The notes under the pieces were generated by a model, which saw only the letters and a program-made list of their open reading frames with translations, made no database searches and was not told the origin of the DNA. Position numbers and translations under genes: made by a program. Shown one piece after another: positions 23,191 to 35,700 of a stretch of DNA of 64,000 nt. Origin of the DNA: Hydractinia symbiolongicarpus. Lineage: Eukaryota > Cnidaria > Hydrozoa > Anthoathecata > Hydractiniidae. Location: assembly GCF_029227915.1 (NCBI RefSeq), contig NC_079879.1:7502001-7566000 (forward strand). The letters run 5' to 3'. Position 1 is the first letter of the stretch. Each line of letters opens with the position of its first letter.

Positions 23191-25735
23191 ATATTATTGT
23201 ATTACCGAATACTACAAGGTATTACAGTATATTACTGAATACTACAAGGTATTACAGTGTATTACCGAACACTACAAGGCATTGCAGTATATTACTGAAT
23301 ACTACAAGGTATTACAGTGTATTACTGAATACTACAAGGTATTACAGTGTATCACCGAATACTACAAGGCATTACAGTATATTACCGAATACTACAAGGT
23401 ATTACAGTGTATTACTAAATACTACAAAGTATTACCGAATACTACAAGTTATTACAGTATATTACTGAATACTACAAGGTATTACAGTGTATTACCGAAT
23501 ACTACAAGGCATTACAGTATATTACTGAATACTACAAAGTATTACAGTGTATTACCGAATACTACAAGGTATTACAGTATATTACTGAATACTACAAGGT
23601 ATTACAGTGTATTACTGAATACTACAAGGTATTACAGTGTATCACCGAAGACTACAAGGCATTACAGTATATTACCGAATACTACAAGGTATTACAGTGT
23701 ATTACTAAATACTACAAAGTATTACCGAATACTACAAGTTATTACAGTATATTACTGAATACTACAAGGTATTACAGTGTATTACCGAATACTACAAGGC
23801 ATTACAGTATATTACTGAATACTACAAGGAATTACAGTGTACTACTGAATACTACAAAGTATTACAGTGTATTACCGAATACTACAAGGCATTACAGTAT
23901 ATTACTGAATACTACAAGGTATTACAGTGTATTACCGAATACTACAAGGTATTACAGTGTATTACCGAATACTACAAGGCATTACAGTATATTACTGAAT
24001 ACTACAAGGTATTACAGTGTATTACCGAATACTACAAGGCATTACAGTGTATTACTGAATACTACAAAGTATTACAGTGTATTACCGAATACTACAAGGT
24101 ATTACAGTATATTACTGAATACTACAAGGTATTACAGTGTATTACCGAATACTACAAGGCATTACAGCATATTACTGAATACTACAAGGTATTACAGTAT
24201 ATTACTGAATGCTACAAGGTATTACAGTGTATTACCGAATACTACAAGGCATTACAGTATATTACTGAATACTACAAGGTATTACAGTGTACTACTGAAT
24301 ACTACAAGGTATTACAGTATATTACTGAATACTACAAGGTATTACAGTGTACTACTGAATACTACAAAGTATCACAGTGTATTACCGAATACTACAAGGT
24401 ATTACAGTGTATTACTGAATACTACAAAGTATTACAGTGTATTACCGAATACTACAAGGTATTACAGTATATTACTGAATACTACAAGGTATTACAGTGT
24501 ATTACCGAATACTACAAGGCATTACAGTGTATTACTGAATACTACAAGGTATTACAGTATATTACTGAATACTACAAGGTATTACAGTGTATTACCGAAT
24601 ACTACAAGGCATTACAGTATATTACTGAATACTACAAGGTATTACAGTGTATTACCGAATACTACAAGGCATTACATTGTATTACTGAATACTACAAGGT
24701 ATTACAGTATATTACTGAATACTACAAGGTATTACAGTGTATTACCGAATACTACAAGGCATTACAGTATATTACTGAATACTACAAGGTATTACAGTGT
24801 ATTACTGAATACTACAAAGTACTACAGTGTATTACCGAATACTACAAGGTATTACAGTATATTACTGAATACTACAAGATATTACAGTGTATTACCGAAT
24901 ACTACAAGGCATTACAGTATATTACTAAATACTAGAAGGTATTACAGTGTATTACCGAATACTACAAGGCATTACAGTATATTACCGAATACTACAAGGT
25001 ATTACAGTGTATTACTAAATACTACAAAGTATTACTGAATACTACAAAGTATTACAGTGTATTACCGAATACTACAAGGTATTACAGTATATTACTGAAT
25101 ACTACAAGGTATTACAGTGTATTACCGAATACTACAAGGCATTACAGTGTATTACTGAATACTACAAGGTATTACAGTATATTACTGAATACTACAAGGT
25201 ATTACAGTGTATTACCGAATACTACAAGGCATTACAGTATATTACTGAATACTACAAGGTATTACAGTGTATTACCGAATACTACAAGGCATTACAGTGT
25301 ATTACTGAATACTACAAGGTATTACAGTATATTACTGAATACTACAAGGTATTACAGTGTATTACCGAATACTACAAGGCATTACAGTATATTACTGAAT
25401 ACTACAAGGTATTACAGTGTATTACTGAATACTACAAAGTACTACAGTGTATTACCGAATACTACAAGGTATTACAGTATATTACTGAATACTACAAGAT
25501 ATTACAGTGTATTACCGAATACTACAAGGCATTACAGTATATTACTAAATACTAGAAGGCATTACAGTATATTACTGAATGCTACAAGGTATTACAGGGT
25601 ATTACTGAATACTACAAGGTATTACAGTGTATTACTGGATACTACAAAGTAATACGGCATATTACTAAGTACTACAGTATACAATACGGCATATTACTAA
25701 GTACTACAGTGTATTACTGTATATTACAAAGATAT
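23191..25735. repeat. 30-bp satellite array with higher-order structure
   Basis: About 80 copies of a 30-bp unit follow one another: ATTACAGTGT, then ATTACTGAAT, then ACTACAAGGT. Variants alternate (GTGT/GTAT, ACCGAAT/ACTGAAT, AAGGT/AAGGC/AAAGT), so much of the array is a 60-bp dimer. The three decamers share the pattern A-Y-T-A-C-N4-T, so the unit looks like a trimer of a 10-bp ancestor. Units with a missing decamer and rare variants (ACTAGAAGG, ACTACAAGAT) recur at fixed distances, showing larger block duplications. The right edge degrades after about 25640. The period is a multiple of three, so long open frames in it (for example 23282-23758) are by-products. Confidence 0.95.
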
Positions 25736-28207
25736 TACATTAGGCAGTAGTATGTATTAACAACATCACGACGTTGATAAATTGTTTAACGTCGCGTGTC
25801 GGATGCAGTTGAGCTGTCGTGAGGAAAGGAATACGACAATGTCGGGTAAAGGTGAGGTTGTGTTAGAGGTTCAAGTATACGACATATTCACAGACTATAT
25901 GGATCCTTCCATGAAGTGCTTCCCCCAAAATTGAGCATTTTTGGTTTATCTGCCATGTGAGGTGTCACAACATTTGCCGGACAAAACTGTCGCTGGATGA
26001 CGGTTGCTAAACGGCATTTCTCATAGAAACGTCACCTCGCTTATCTTTTCGCACCCAGGGGTAGGGTAGGCGAGATGAAATCAAACATTTTCCAACCTCC
26101 TTGAGAAATCGGTCATTGATCTTTTGTATATACAAAACATTTTGGACAATAGAAGTTGTTCCGGTAGGTGATCATATACTATTAAGAGCTTATTAATTTA
26201 TTTGATTTATTTTGCTTTTGGAGGTTTTGCCAGTTCCATATGCTAACAAGCACACAGAAATGTACGGTAGTTTTGATGGTCGGCAAAAGCTTCTAAGGTT
26301 AGCTCTAAAATTAATAGATCCCTAGTTTCTCCTTCTAAATCGGCAAGCTTAAAGTGTTTTTTGAAAGTCCAACCCATTAAAAGCTTATATTTTTAACCCA
26401 CTTAAGGGTTACCTTCCACCTCAATTTTTTTTTCCTTAATGTTTAATCATTTCAGAATTTAGCTAGCTAGCTATAAGTTAAAAATATTGTTATATATTCT
26501 TTTTTTCTATTTTTATATAATGTGCCAGCTATAGCAGTAATTGTAGCTTCGAAACGATCTAGTTGCGAGCAAAATGCAAACAAATGACATAATAGCTAGG
26601 TATCTAGCTACCAAGTTATGAGGCAAACCTAATCGTTTAGTGCTTTTGCAAAATTTCCTGTTTTTGTAAAGAACATGTTTGTTCAAGCATGCAGCTTTCT
26701 ATTCTTTTTGAATAAAAAAGATTTTAGAACAAATTGAAAGTTAACAATATTTTACTGCACTGACGTAAAGGCAACACATACTGCATGTATGTAAATTCCA
26801 ACCTTTTCCAATAGCCTGTCGTCTCTTTTTCATATCTAAACAACTTCATAATAATTTCCTCATTTGCTGTTAGGAGCCAGAGTATACCAGAGAGTGTCAG
26901 AGTATTATTTCCTCTTGTATCCAGTGCTTCTTGTCAAAATAATGCAAGAAAAAGAGGCCTAGAGTAAAAAAGTATGTGAAATAATATTTGTGGTATGAAG
27001 GCTCTTGAAACAACACAAGATATACATGCCGTTGTTATAAAAACACGAGCCTCAGACTTTTTTTGTTACAGCGAAATAAGAAAAGTGTCATGCTCAAATC
27101 ATTGTTTATAAAAAAACTGATTCAAACTTTTGCCATAAGATAAGAACATTCCAGGATATAAATTCAGGTATAATTCTGTCTAATTTTCTGATATATTTTT
27201 TTTAAATTTAATTGTTCCTTTTCTCATCTACTACGAAGTAATAATTCATATTGACGCCATTACGGTGGTATTTATAAACACATTTGTTAGAAGGTCCAAG
27301 GTAAGAACAAAATAAGGCTGAATTTTTAAATTATGCCTCGTTCCCTGCACCTGTTGTCTCTTTTTATATTGGGAGACAGAAGACAAACATATATTGTCTG
27401 AATAATGAGAAAAAGACAACAGGTCCTGGGAATGAGGTTGGAAGTATGCTCTTACTACTAGACTGAAAAATCGTTAGAAAGAAGAACAACCAGCTGCAAA
27501 GCAGATATTATTAACTCTTACGTGTATTTATTACCTGACTGATGCAAAAAAACGGTTAGTATGAAAAAATCCGATGATTTAATTGGTTTACAGCTTATTT
27601 TAACAGGTTTGCATGAAGCCATACTAACCGGTTTTGGAAGCCATTATCAAAATGGTAACATAAAAACGTAAACAAATAAAAATCATTTTCATAGCGCACA
27701 AAAAATATAAAACTGGCTCAGTTAAAACCATCTTCTCGTTTCAATTCACATAAACAATGATTCGAAGTTGTTTTGTGTACTTACAAAATTTTAAAATCAA
27801 ACGATCATGAATTGGAAAAGTATCAAAATCTAACAGCATGTTTTCCTCCTTAGTGCTTTGGGAATAGCAACTTGAAGAAGCTTTGTTTTTCTGTTTACAA
27901 ATGAATATTTATACCTCAGTCAAGGGCACAGACCTTGCAAAATCAGTCTGTACTTTTGACCTTGGGGTCTGTATTTTACAGTACAACATCAAAACCAGTC
28001 AGTATCCGTTAAATCCTTTCTTGAAATAAGCATATTGTGGTTAAAAATTCTAAGCTTATTTATATCTTCCTTATAAGCCTTTTTTATATGCATGTTTTGG
28101 TAACAAACTGTCTATCTCTTTCTCCAAGCTGCTTTTCACTTTTGTTTTGGAAAGATGTTCGTTTTCTTGCATATTGTCTCACCATCAAAATGTAAAGTAT
28201 AATGTAA
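25736..28207. other. AT-rich DNA with a fold-back element
   Basis: Nothing coding is recognised. At 27335-27437 an inverted repeat is visible (separate entry), with a half-copy of its arm near 26802-26835. Confidence 0.5.
27335..27437. repeat. Inverted-repeat element, about 103 bp
   Basis: The left arm (GCCTCGTTCCCTGCACCTGT...) and the right arm (GACAACAGGTCCTGGGAATG...) are reverse complements with a few mismatches over about 30 bp, around an AT-rich centre. A lone related arm (CAATAGCCTGTCGTCTCTTT) lies near 26810. This is a MITE-like family with at least two traces in the window. Confidence 0.55.
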
Positions 28208-28832
28208 AATATAGAAAAAACACTTCTTTTTCTGATTAGAAAAATTCCATCATTAAAAGTTAAAATTTGAAAAAAAAATTAAGCGTTGTTGTGCACTCAT
28301 GTGTATTAGTATTAAAAAATAAAGGTGCAGTTGCCTTTCTGAAATTTAAAAAGAAATGATTTTTATTTTAACTTTAAATAGGCTCTATCAAAATGAAAAG
28401 ACGATTGGTACACAACTTAAATAATAATTAATTAAGACAATTAAGTTAGGTACATTTTGTGTTTCAGGTGAATGATAAAGTTGAATCCGAATAAAATTAT
28501 TAAACAGCATGTAGAAGTATACTTAAAACTTTATTAAAAATGGTAAATAACTGACATTATATATATATTTAAAATATTACGGAGAATTGAAATACATAAA
28601 AAAATTAACTAATAAATTTGTTTTTAATTACTGTTAGTTAGGATAATTAATATTTCTGAACCTTACAATCTTTGGAAACAACACAACAAGGCATGACTTT
28701 AACAGTATCTTTCGATGCATATGAATTGCATTGAATACCAGTTCACTTTCTGTAATTTATTTTTACCCTCTTTGCACGTATGATAGGATATTAGCAGCCA
28801 AATGCTTAATACAAGAGGTGCAGATATTTTAT
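28208..28832 (+). pseudogene. Relic duplicate of TRPA gene A intron 1 and start of exon 2
   Basis: This stretch matches 30343-30970 at roughly nine bases in ten. It covers the distal half of intron 1 and the first 45-50 bases of exon 2 of TRPA gene A. In the copy the acceptor TTTGCAG is TTTGCAC, the methionine codon after the splice site is AGG, and one A is missing in the CAAAGAGG block, shifting the frame. After GCAGATA the similarity stops. It is the remnant of a fourth, partly deleted TRPA copy or of a local intron duplication. Confidence 0.8.
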
Positions 28833-29705
28833 TTATAGGTCTAAATTATGACACCATATATTATCTCAATGTTTGCAGAACAAATATGACACCATAATAT
28901 GTACAGACAATTTTAATATTATAAAATTTAAAAAGACTTGTTAGGCAACTTATTGAGCTCCGCAACCTAACACCATTATCATCTTGAATTCCCCCTTATA
29001 ACCTTAGTAGTTTAACAAAAACATAATTATGTAGTTGTAATGTTTTGTAAGGATGATTTTTAAACCTGTGGTAATCTTAATTCAATTATTTAATTTTAGC
29101 AAATTAAACTTTTATCTTGAACTTTTAGCAAATCATTCTCTTTTTAACAAAATAACAAAAGTATTGACTAACAACAATGTTGAAAAATGGAAATAAAAAA
29201 TGTAAAAAAGTATTAACATTTTGTATTTGTTTTGAATGAGGGCGTTATTTAGGATTTTTTGTTATGATCAGGACGCAAACAATTTTATTAGTTATATTGA
29301 AATCAAATTAGTTGTGTAGCTTGTAACGTGTAGTCTTCTATTATTATCATTTGTTTTTTTGCATAATATTGTAAAGTAAATACCTGCATTTTATATCTAT
29401 AGATGATACACATTTCAGTTTTTATTTAATACATATAATTCAAGCTGTAAAATTAAACATATTTAATTGACCTCCAAATAACAAAGAAAATATACCATTC
29501 AAAAGCTGCAGTTATTATTAAACCCTAGTTAATAATAATGGAATTGTGAGGAATTTCTTTGTTGACAAAGTGTGTTTTAATTGTATGTATAGTCTAAGTA
29601 AAATTAATAATTAATTAAGCACTATTTTTTTTTCTTCCTTTTTTTTCTAGCCATATGTTTGTTATGTTAAATTAATGTAAAAAGAAAACTTTTTCTTGTT
29701 TTTAG
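28833..29705. other. Upstream region of TRPA gene A
   Basis: AT-rich, with no recognised promoter element. It ends in a pyrimidine-rich stretch and an acceptor (TTGTTTTTAG) at 29705, directly in front of the acidic N-terminal coding exon of gene A. Any cis-spliced first exon would have to lie in or beyond this region. Confidence 0.4.
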
Positions 29706-29733
29706 TGACTCGGATGCAAACGATAGTGAAGAT

Positions 29734-32700
29734 ATGGGAAGCGTAAAGTTAGTACCTATCGATTTGAGTAAACCTAATGAAAATGAAGAAGAAGATGAAC
29801 CAGTAGACTTAGAAGATGGTACTAATGGTTATGAAGATGCACCCAACCCTATTCTGGAACAACAAGGTGAAACCGAGACCGACGATGCCCCACCAGAAGA
29901 GAAAACAGGTGCATTTGGACTTTTAGAGAAACTAGAAGATTTTATTGGTGATAAAGTGGAAGATGTAATTGGGAAAAAAGATGACACAACAAGTGTTTTG
30001 AGTGAGGAACTTTTTGTTGATTACACTCTTCATCAAGCTGCTAGTGAGGGCTCCATAATGAACATCCAGCAAGCATTCAAGAATATAGAAGATGCGAACA
30101 AGTTAGTGTCCATGGAAATCAACAAACTTAACCAACAAGGTTTCAGCCCATTACATTTAGCAGCGCGATACAATCACAAGAAAGCAGTGGCATTGCTTTT
30201 GGATAATGGAGCTGATATTGATGTTGAAGTATCTGAATATAAGTTCACACCACTTCATTTAGCAGCAAAGTATTTATTTCTTTTTTGTAAAAATTTGTCT
30301 CCAGTTTTTGTGCAATGGCGATACTGTAAAGGCTTGTACTTCATATATAGAAAAACACTTATTTTTCCGATTAGAAATATTCCATCATTAAAAGTTACTA
30401 TTTGAAAAAAAAATTAAGCGTTGTTGTACACTCATGACTGTATTAGTATTAGAAAATAAAGGTGCAATTGCCTGTCAGAAATTTAAAAAGAAATGATTTT
30501 TATTTTAACTTTAAATGGGCTTTATCTAAATGAAAAGTCTATTGGTGCACAACTTACATAATAATTAATTAAGGCAACTAAATTAGGTACATTTTGTGTT
30601 TCAGGTGAATGATAGAGTTGAAGCCTAATAAAATTATTTAACAGCAAGTAGTAATATACCCTAAACTATACCCTAAACTATATTAAAAATAGTAAATAAC
30701 TGACATTATATATATTTGAAATATTACAGAGAATTGAAATGCATAAAAAAATTAACTAATCAAATTTTTTTTAATTACTGTTAGGATAATTAATATTTCT
30801 GAACCTTACAATATTTGGAAACAACACAACAAGCCGGGACTTTAACAGTATTCTTTGATGCATAAGAATTGCATTGAATACCAGCTCACTTTCTGTAACT
30901 TAGTTTTACCTTCTTTGCAGGTATGATATGATATTAGCAGCCAAATGCTTAATACAAAGAGGCGCAGATACAACTAAAGCAACAACATATGGTACAACTG
31001 CTTTGCATTTTGCTGCACGTTGTGGAAATGCTGAGCTAAGCAAATTGTTACTGGATCAAGAACTTGTTTCACCTAATATTACAGATAATTCTTTGGTATG
31101 TTTATGCTGAAATATTAAAAACCTGTAGTTAATTTTTTTAAATGGTACTGTTAAATGATTCTTACCTTGATGAGGTAACTTGAAGGCTTCACCAGTCTCT
31201 AATACTATTGTATTGGTTACTGAAAGATAACAACAGAATTAACACAAATCGCAATATCAACATTGCCACCAGTAACACAATTTTAAAGCCAACACAAGTA
31301 GAATATCAAATTGCATGCTGCAACTGTTTGTCATAGTCAACATGACAAACAAATTAAAATCATCAAAAAAAACACAACGGTAATCACTACAATCAATTAT
31401 TGTAGAGATATTTTGGATGTCTCCAAAACCTCAAGCAACTTGTTTGGAGACGCTCCATGTTTTGTCAAGCAGTCGGCTAATTGGTGTTTTCCTTCAACCC
31501 ACTTGACAGTAATCTCATCTTGTTCCACCATCTGCCTCAATCTGGCTATATCAACTCGCAATCTCAAATCCTTTGTGACATTTGTCGTTTTCAAGGTTTC
31601 AAATAATGACTTGTTGTCGATAATACAAGTGATCTTTGGAACCTTCGTCAACTTGCAGATTTGCTGTATGACATTGGCCAAATAAAAACTAGCATCAGCT
31701 CCTTCACTCAGAGCAAGTGTTTCCGAAGCAATTGGGCTTTTGGTTACCCTTTGTAGTTTTTTTGATTGCCAGCAGATTGGTATAACTTCGCTCAGGTGTT
31801 TCACAAATATGATGAATGCACCTTGTGATGATCCACACTTCAAACTGGCATGAGTTGCATCTGTGTAGCAAATAATTTCACAATTTTTCATATTAGCAAT
31901 TTTGGCAATGGTTATTGCAACATGCTTGCTCTTAATTTTTCGAATAATCTTGTTGGCATCTTTCAAATTTTGAACTGTAGGTTCCTTGCCATAATTGGAC
32001 GTTTGGCAACTATCATAAGCCACATCAGGGCGGGTTTGTCCGGCCACCCAAGCAATTTGCCCACTCAACGATCTCAGCATGGTCTTTTCCTTGCTAGTCA
32101 ATTTTCGTTCATTGTTAACATCATTTTCAATATTAACAGTTATCAAAGACTCTATATAGCTCACTTGATTAATCTTAATTTTGCTTTTAAATTGATCCAC
32201 ATCTAATCCTAGATACTTGAAGGTTGAGCTTGATTGCGTACTGATTTTGAACGTTTCGAAAAGTTTAGCAATAACTTCTTTGTGGAAGGCTGGACTACCA
32301 CCATACACAAAGTCATCAACATGGCAAACAAGAATTCCAGTGATTTGCTTGACTCTATACCAGTAAAACACAGCAGGGTCGTAGGTACACATTTCACCAC
32401 CAAGTTTCAACATTTCACTTCTCACTCGTTTGTACCATGCTCTAGATGCATCGTTTAACCCATACAAACATCTCTTTAGTTTCCACACTGTTCCCAATGA
32501 CAATGTGTCTTTTGGTGGTTGTAGAAACAGTTCTCTTTCAATAGCATCTCCCTGAAGAAAAGCTGCAGTGATATCAAGTGAATTGATCTGCCAATCATTG
32601 CTAACTATGATAGCCATAGCAAGTCGAAGACTTTGTTTGCCACAAGTTGGAGAATCTGTTCTCAACGATTGTGAATTTTCTTCAAAGCCTCTAGCCACCA

Positions 32701-35700
32701 ATCTAGCTTTCACAACCCTTTTTTCACCTTTGAACTTCTCAGTTATGACCCATTTGCTTGATACAGTTGTTTGACCAGTGTCTGGAACTTCTTCGAAGAC
32801 ATCATTTTCTTTTAAATTCTGCAATTCTCTCTCCTTCGCATCAACTACTTCCTGTGAAAACATATTGACATCACACATATAGACAGAGAATTCCGGATTT
32901 TCCAGCTCGACCCATTTGGACACATCATTCCAATTGATGCTTTTTGGCTTTCTATCACCTTTATTATCATTAGACACATTAACCCAATTTTTATAAGTGC
33001 CACTTCTTTTGGGTTGTGCTGAGAGAACTCTTGCACGATACCATCTTCCATTTAGATTGTATTTGATGTATGATTTTGCTTTTGGTTTCGATTCAACTTT
33101 CTTGGATTCTGTAGATGGTCTTCTGAAAATGTCACTTGTACAACCACTACCTTCGTCTTCTTCAGTTTCATTATTTTTATGAGTATCCCTGTTTTCCTCA
33201 ACTTCATTTTCACTTGTGCCAGAATCTTCTTGGTCATTTTCGTCTACATTTCTAGCTTGTTCTTGATGATATTGCTCTACATCTTCAGAATCATCATAAA
33301 CATCTATCACATTCTTATCAGCTGTGTCATCATCATCATCATCATCATTATCATAATCATCACCACCATCATCATCATCATCATTATCACAATCATTGAC
33401 GCTATCGTTCATATCATACAACTTATTCAAATGGCTTTCCTTCCTCTTGACATGATCTGACTTGAATTCACTAACTTTACAATTTTGGCTATGTTTCATC
33501 AACTGACAGGGATGCACTCGGTAAAAGTTACCACCATGTCTGACAAGCACCATTTGACCATCTTGTCCCAAAACCACACCTGGACCTTTCCAACCCTTGG
33601 TGTTTTTGCGCTTGTAGAAGACTTTTTCTCCATTCAAATACGTCTCATCAGAATATGTTCTAACATTATGTCTCAGCGCTCTTTTAATTCTCTCACTGGA
33701 TTCTGCTTTAATGAAATTCTCCCTTGCCTTATGCAGAGCAGATAGATTTTTTCTCACTATTTCACTTGACGTAGTTGGCTCCAATGCTGGTAAATGATCT
33801 GTCAGAATAGTGGGTGTGTTCACATTATGGCCAAATACCAATTGGTTTGGGCTGTAGCCACCATGATTCTGTAAAGAATTCTTTGCGCTGAGGGCCCATC
33901 TTAGTGCTACGTCTGGTTCACACTTCGTATCTTCAATTGTCTTGAACATGGTCTCTGCCAGAATTTTATTATGTCTTTCCACAATACCATTGCTGAAAGG
34001 AGATTCGCCTGCTGTTGTTTTTGTCTCAATATTGAGCTTTTCATTCATTTCTTGTAAAACCTCATTCGAGAATTCACCACCATTGTCAGTCAAGATTGTA
34101 CTTGGTGATCCAAAGTATGCAATCCAAAATCTAAACACTCTACTGACAATGACATCTTTATGTTTCGATTTGATAAGACATCCAGCAGAGTAACGAGTTG
34201 CAGCATCAATGATATGTAAGATGTGTTGTTTATTATGTTCATAAACCTTTAAATCCATACATATTACTTGATTAAAAGTGTTTGCCAGAGGTATACCCAC
34301 AACTGGTCTACTGTATGGCCTTTTATATTTGTGACATATTTCACAATCATTGCAACATTCTTCGATGCATGACAAAAATTCCTTGTCATACAAATTACTA
34401 TCCTTTACCAGTTTGAGTAGCTTATCTTTGCCAGCATGAGCGAATTGGCGATGCAGTTTCATAGCTTTCTTCATTTTCTCTGTCTTACTAATATTTTTCA
34501 AATTTTCTCCATGTAGAATGATTTTTGTTCCTTTTTGAGCATCAAGATCACAATGTGTTAGTGGAAGACAATAGTGTCCTGTTGTGGTACATATTAAGTT
34601 AATTCTTTTCTTCCCAATAAGGGCCAAGTCACTGGTAAAATCTAACTTCATACTGAGAGACTTCATGGTACTACGACTAATCAGTAGTGGTATTTCAATC
34701 TCTACTATGTCAACAGACAATTTATACTTGTTGCCACCTAGAATAACTGGTATTATTAGATTTCTTGTAGCTTTCACTTCCTTTCCATCACCAAATCTAT
34801 ATATAGAATCAGTACTATTTGAAACTACAGCATTTTTATCTGATTCAGAGAGAGTCCCAAGATATTCATCCATCCATTTCTCCCCAGCCACTGTCTTTGT
34901 ACAGCCAGAATCCAAGACACCTCTACCAAAGGATTCTCCAACAAGACAATATTGCCTTTGGTCTGGAGAGGCTGCAAAAAGGGTGATATGGATCTCATTT
35001 ACATCTTGTTTCTTTTCTGTAGGTCTATTGTTCCGTGATCTGAAACCTCTTTGCTCTTGATTTCTATGAGGACATTTATTAGCAAAATGTCTTGTTGAAT
35101 CACATTCATGGCACCTCATGAGTTTCCCATCCTTATCAACAGGATTCATTCTTGAACGTGTATTCCTTGACAAGCTGTCCTTGGTATCAGCATGAAGATT
35201 TCCATATAAGCATTCTTGTTTCACAGGAAGAGCTCCCAAATGTGCAGCGTCTTCTGCTGTGTTCAGTTCCCCAAATATCTTCATGATTGTGTCCTTCATA
35301 TTCTTATACTTGAGTTCTGCACAAGTTGTACGAGCCAGTTTTTCATTTTCTTCAGACATATTCGCAGCTGTGAGAAGAAAATATGCCCTGACAGCTTCAG
35401 GCAATGCCATATCATATTTGGATATCTTATTGTAAAGCTTCTCAAACTGCACAATAAAATCAGGAAATTTGTCTCCACTATTCCTCTTATAGTCATAAAA
35501 CTCTTTAAAAGCAATAAATGCTCTTGTGCTTTCATCTTTCAAATATATTGAATCTAGCTTAGATATAATCTTGTCCAAACCATCATCTGATCCCACTTCT
35601 GCAGGTGTCAGGTCGCGTACTGCCTCCCGTGCCCGACCAGTGACAGGTATACAGCTGGACCTTGCTTTTTCTTTGGTAGTTCTGTAAACATCTGCCAGAT

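Noticed and set aside
23282-23758. 158-codon open frame in the satellite, with decapeptide repeats
   Set aside because: The repeat unit is 30 bp, a multiple of three, so any stop-free frame stays open. There is no start context or non-repetitive part.
23191-25735. CRISPR-like repeat array
   Set aside because: The repeats are contiguous and there are no unique spacers; this is a eukaryotic satellite.
33179-33460. Plus-strand frame rich in isoleucine runs
   Set aside because: It is the antisense of the Asp-coding TCA/CAT repeat in the copia polyprotein.
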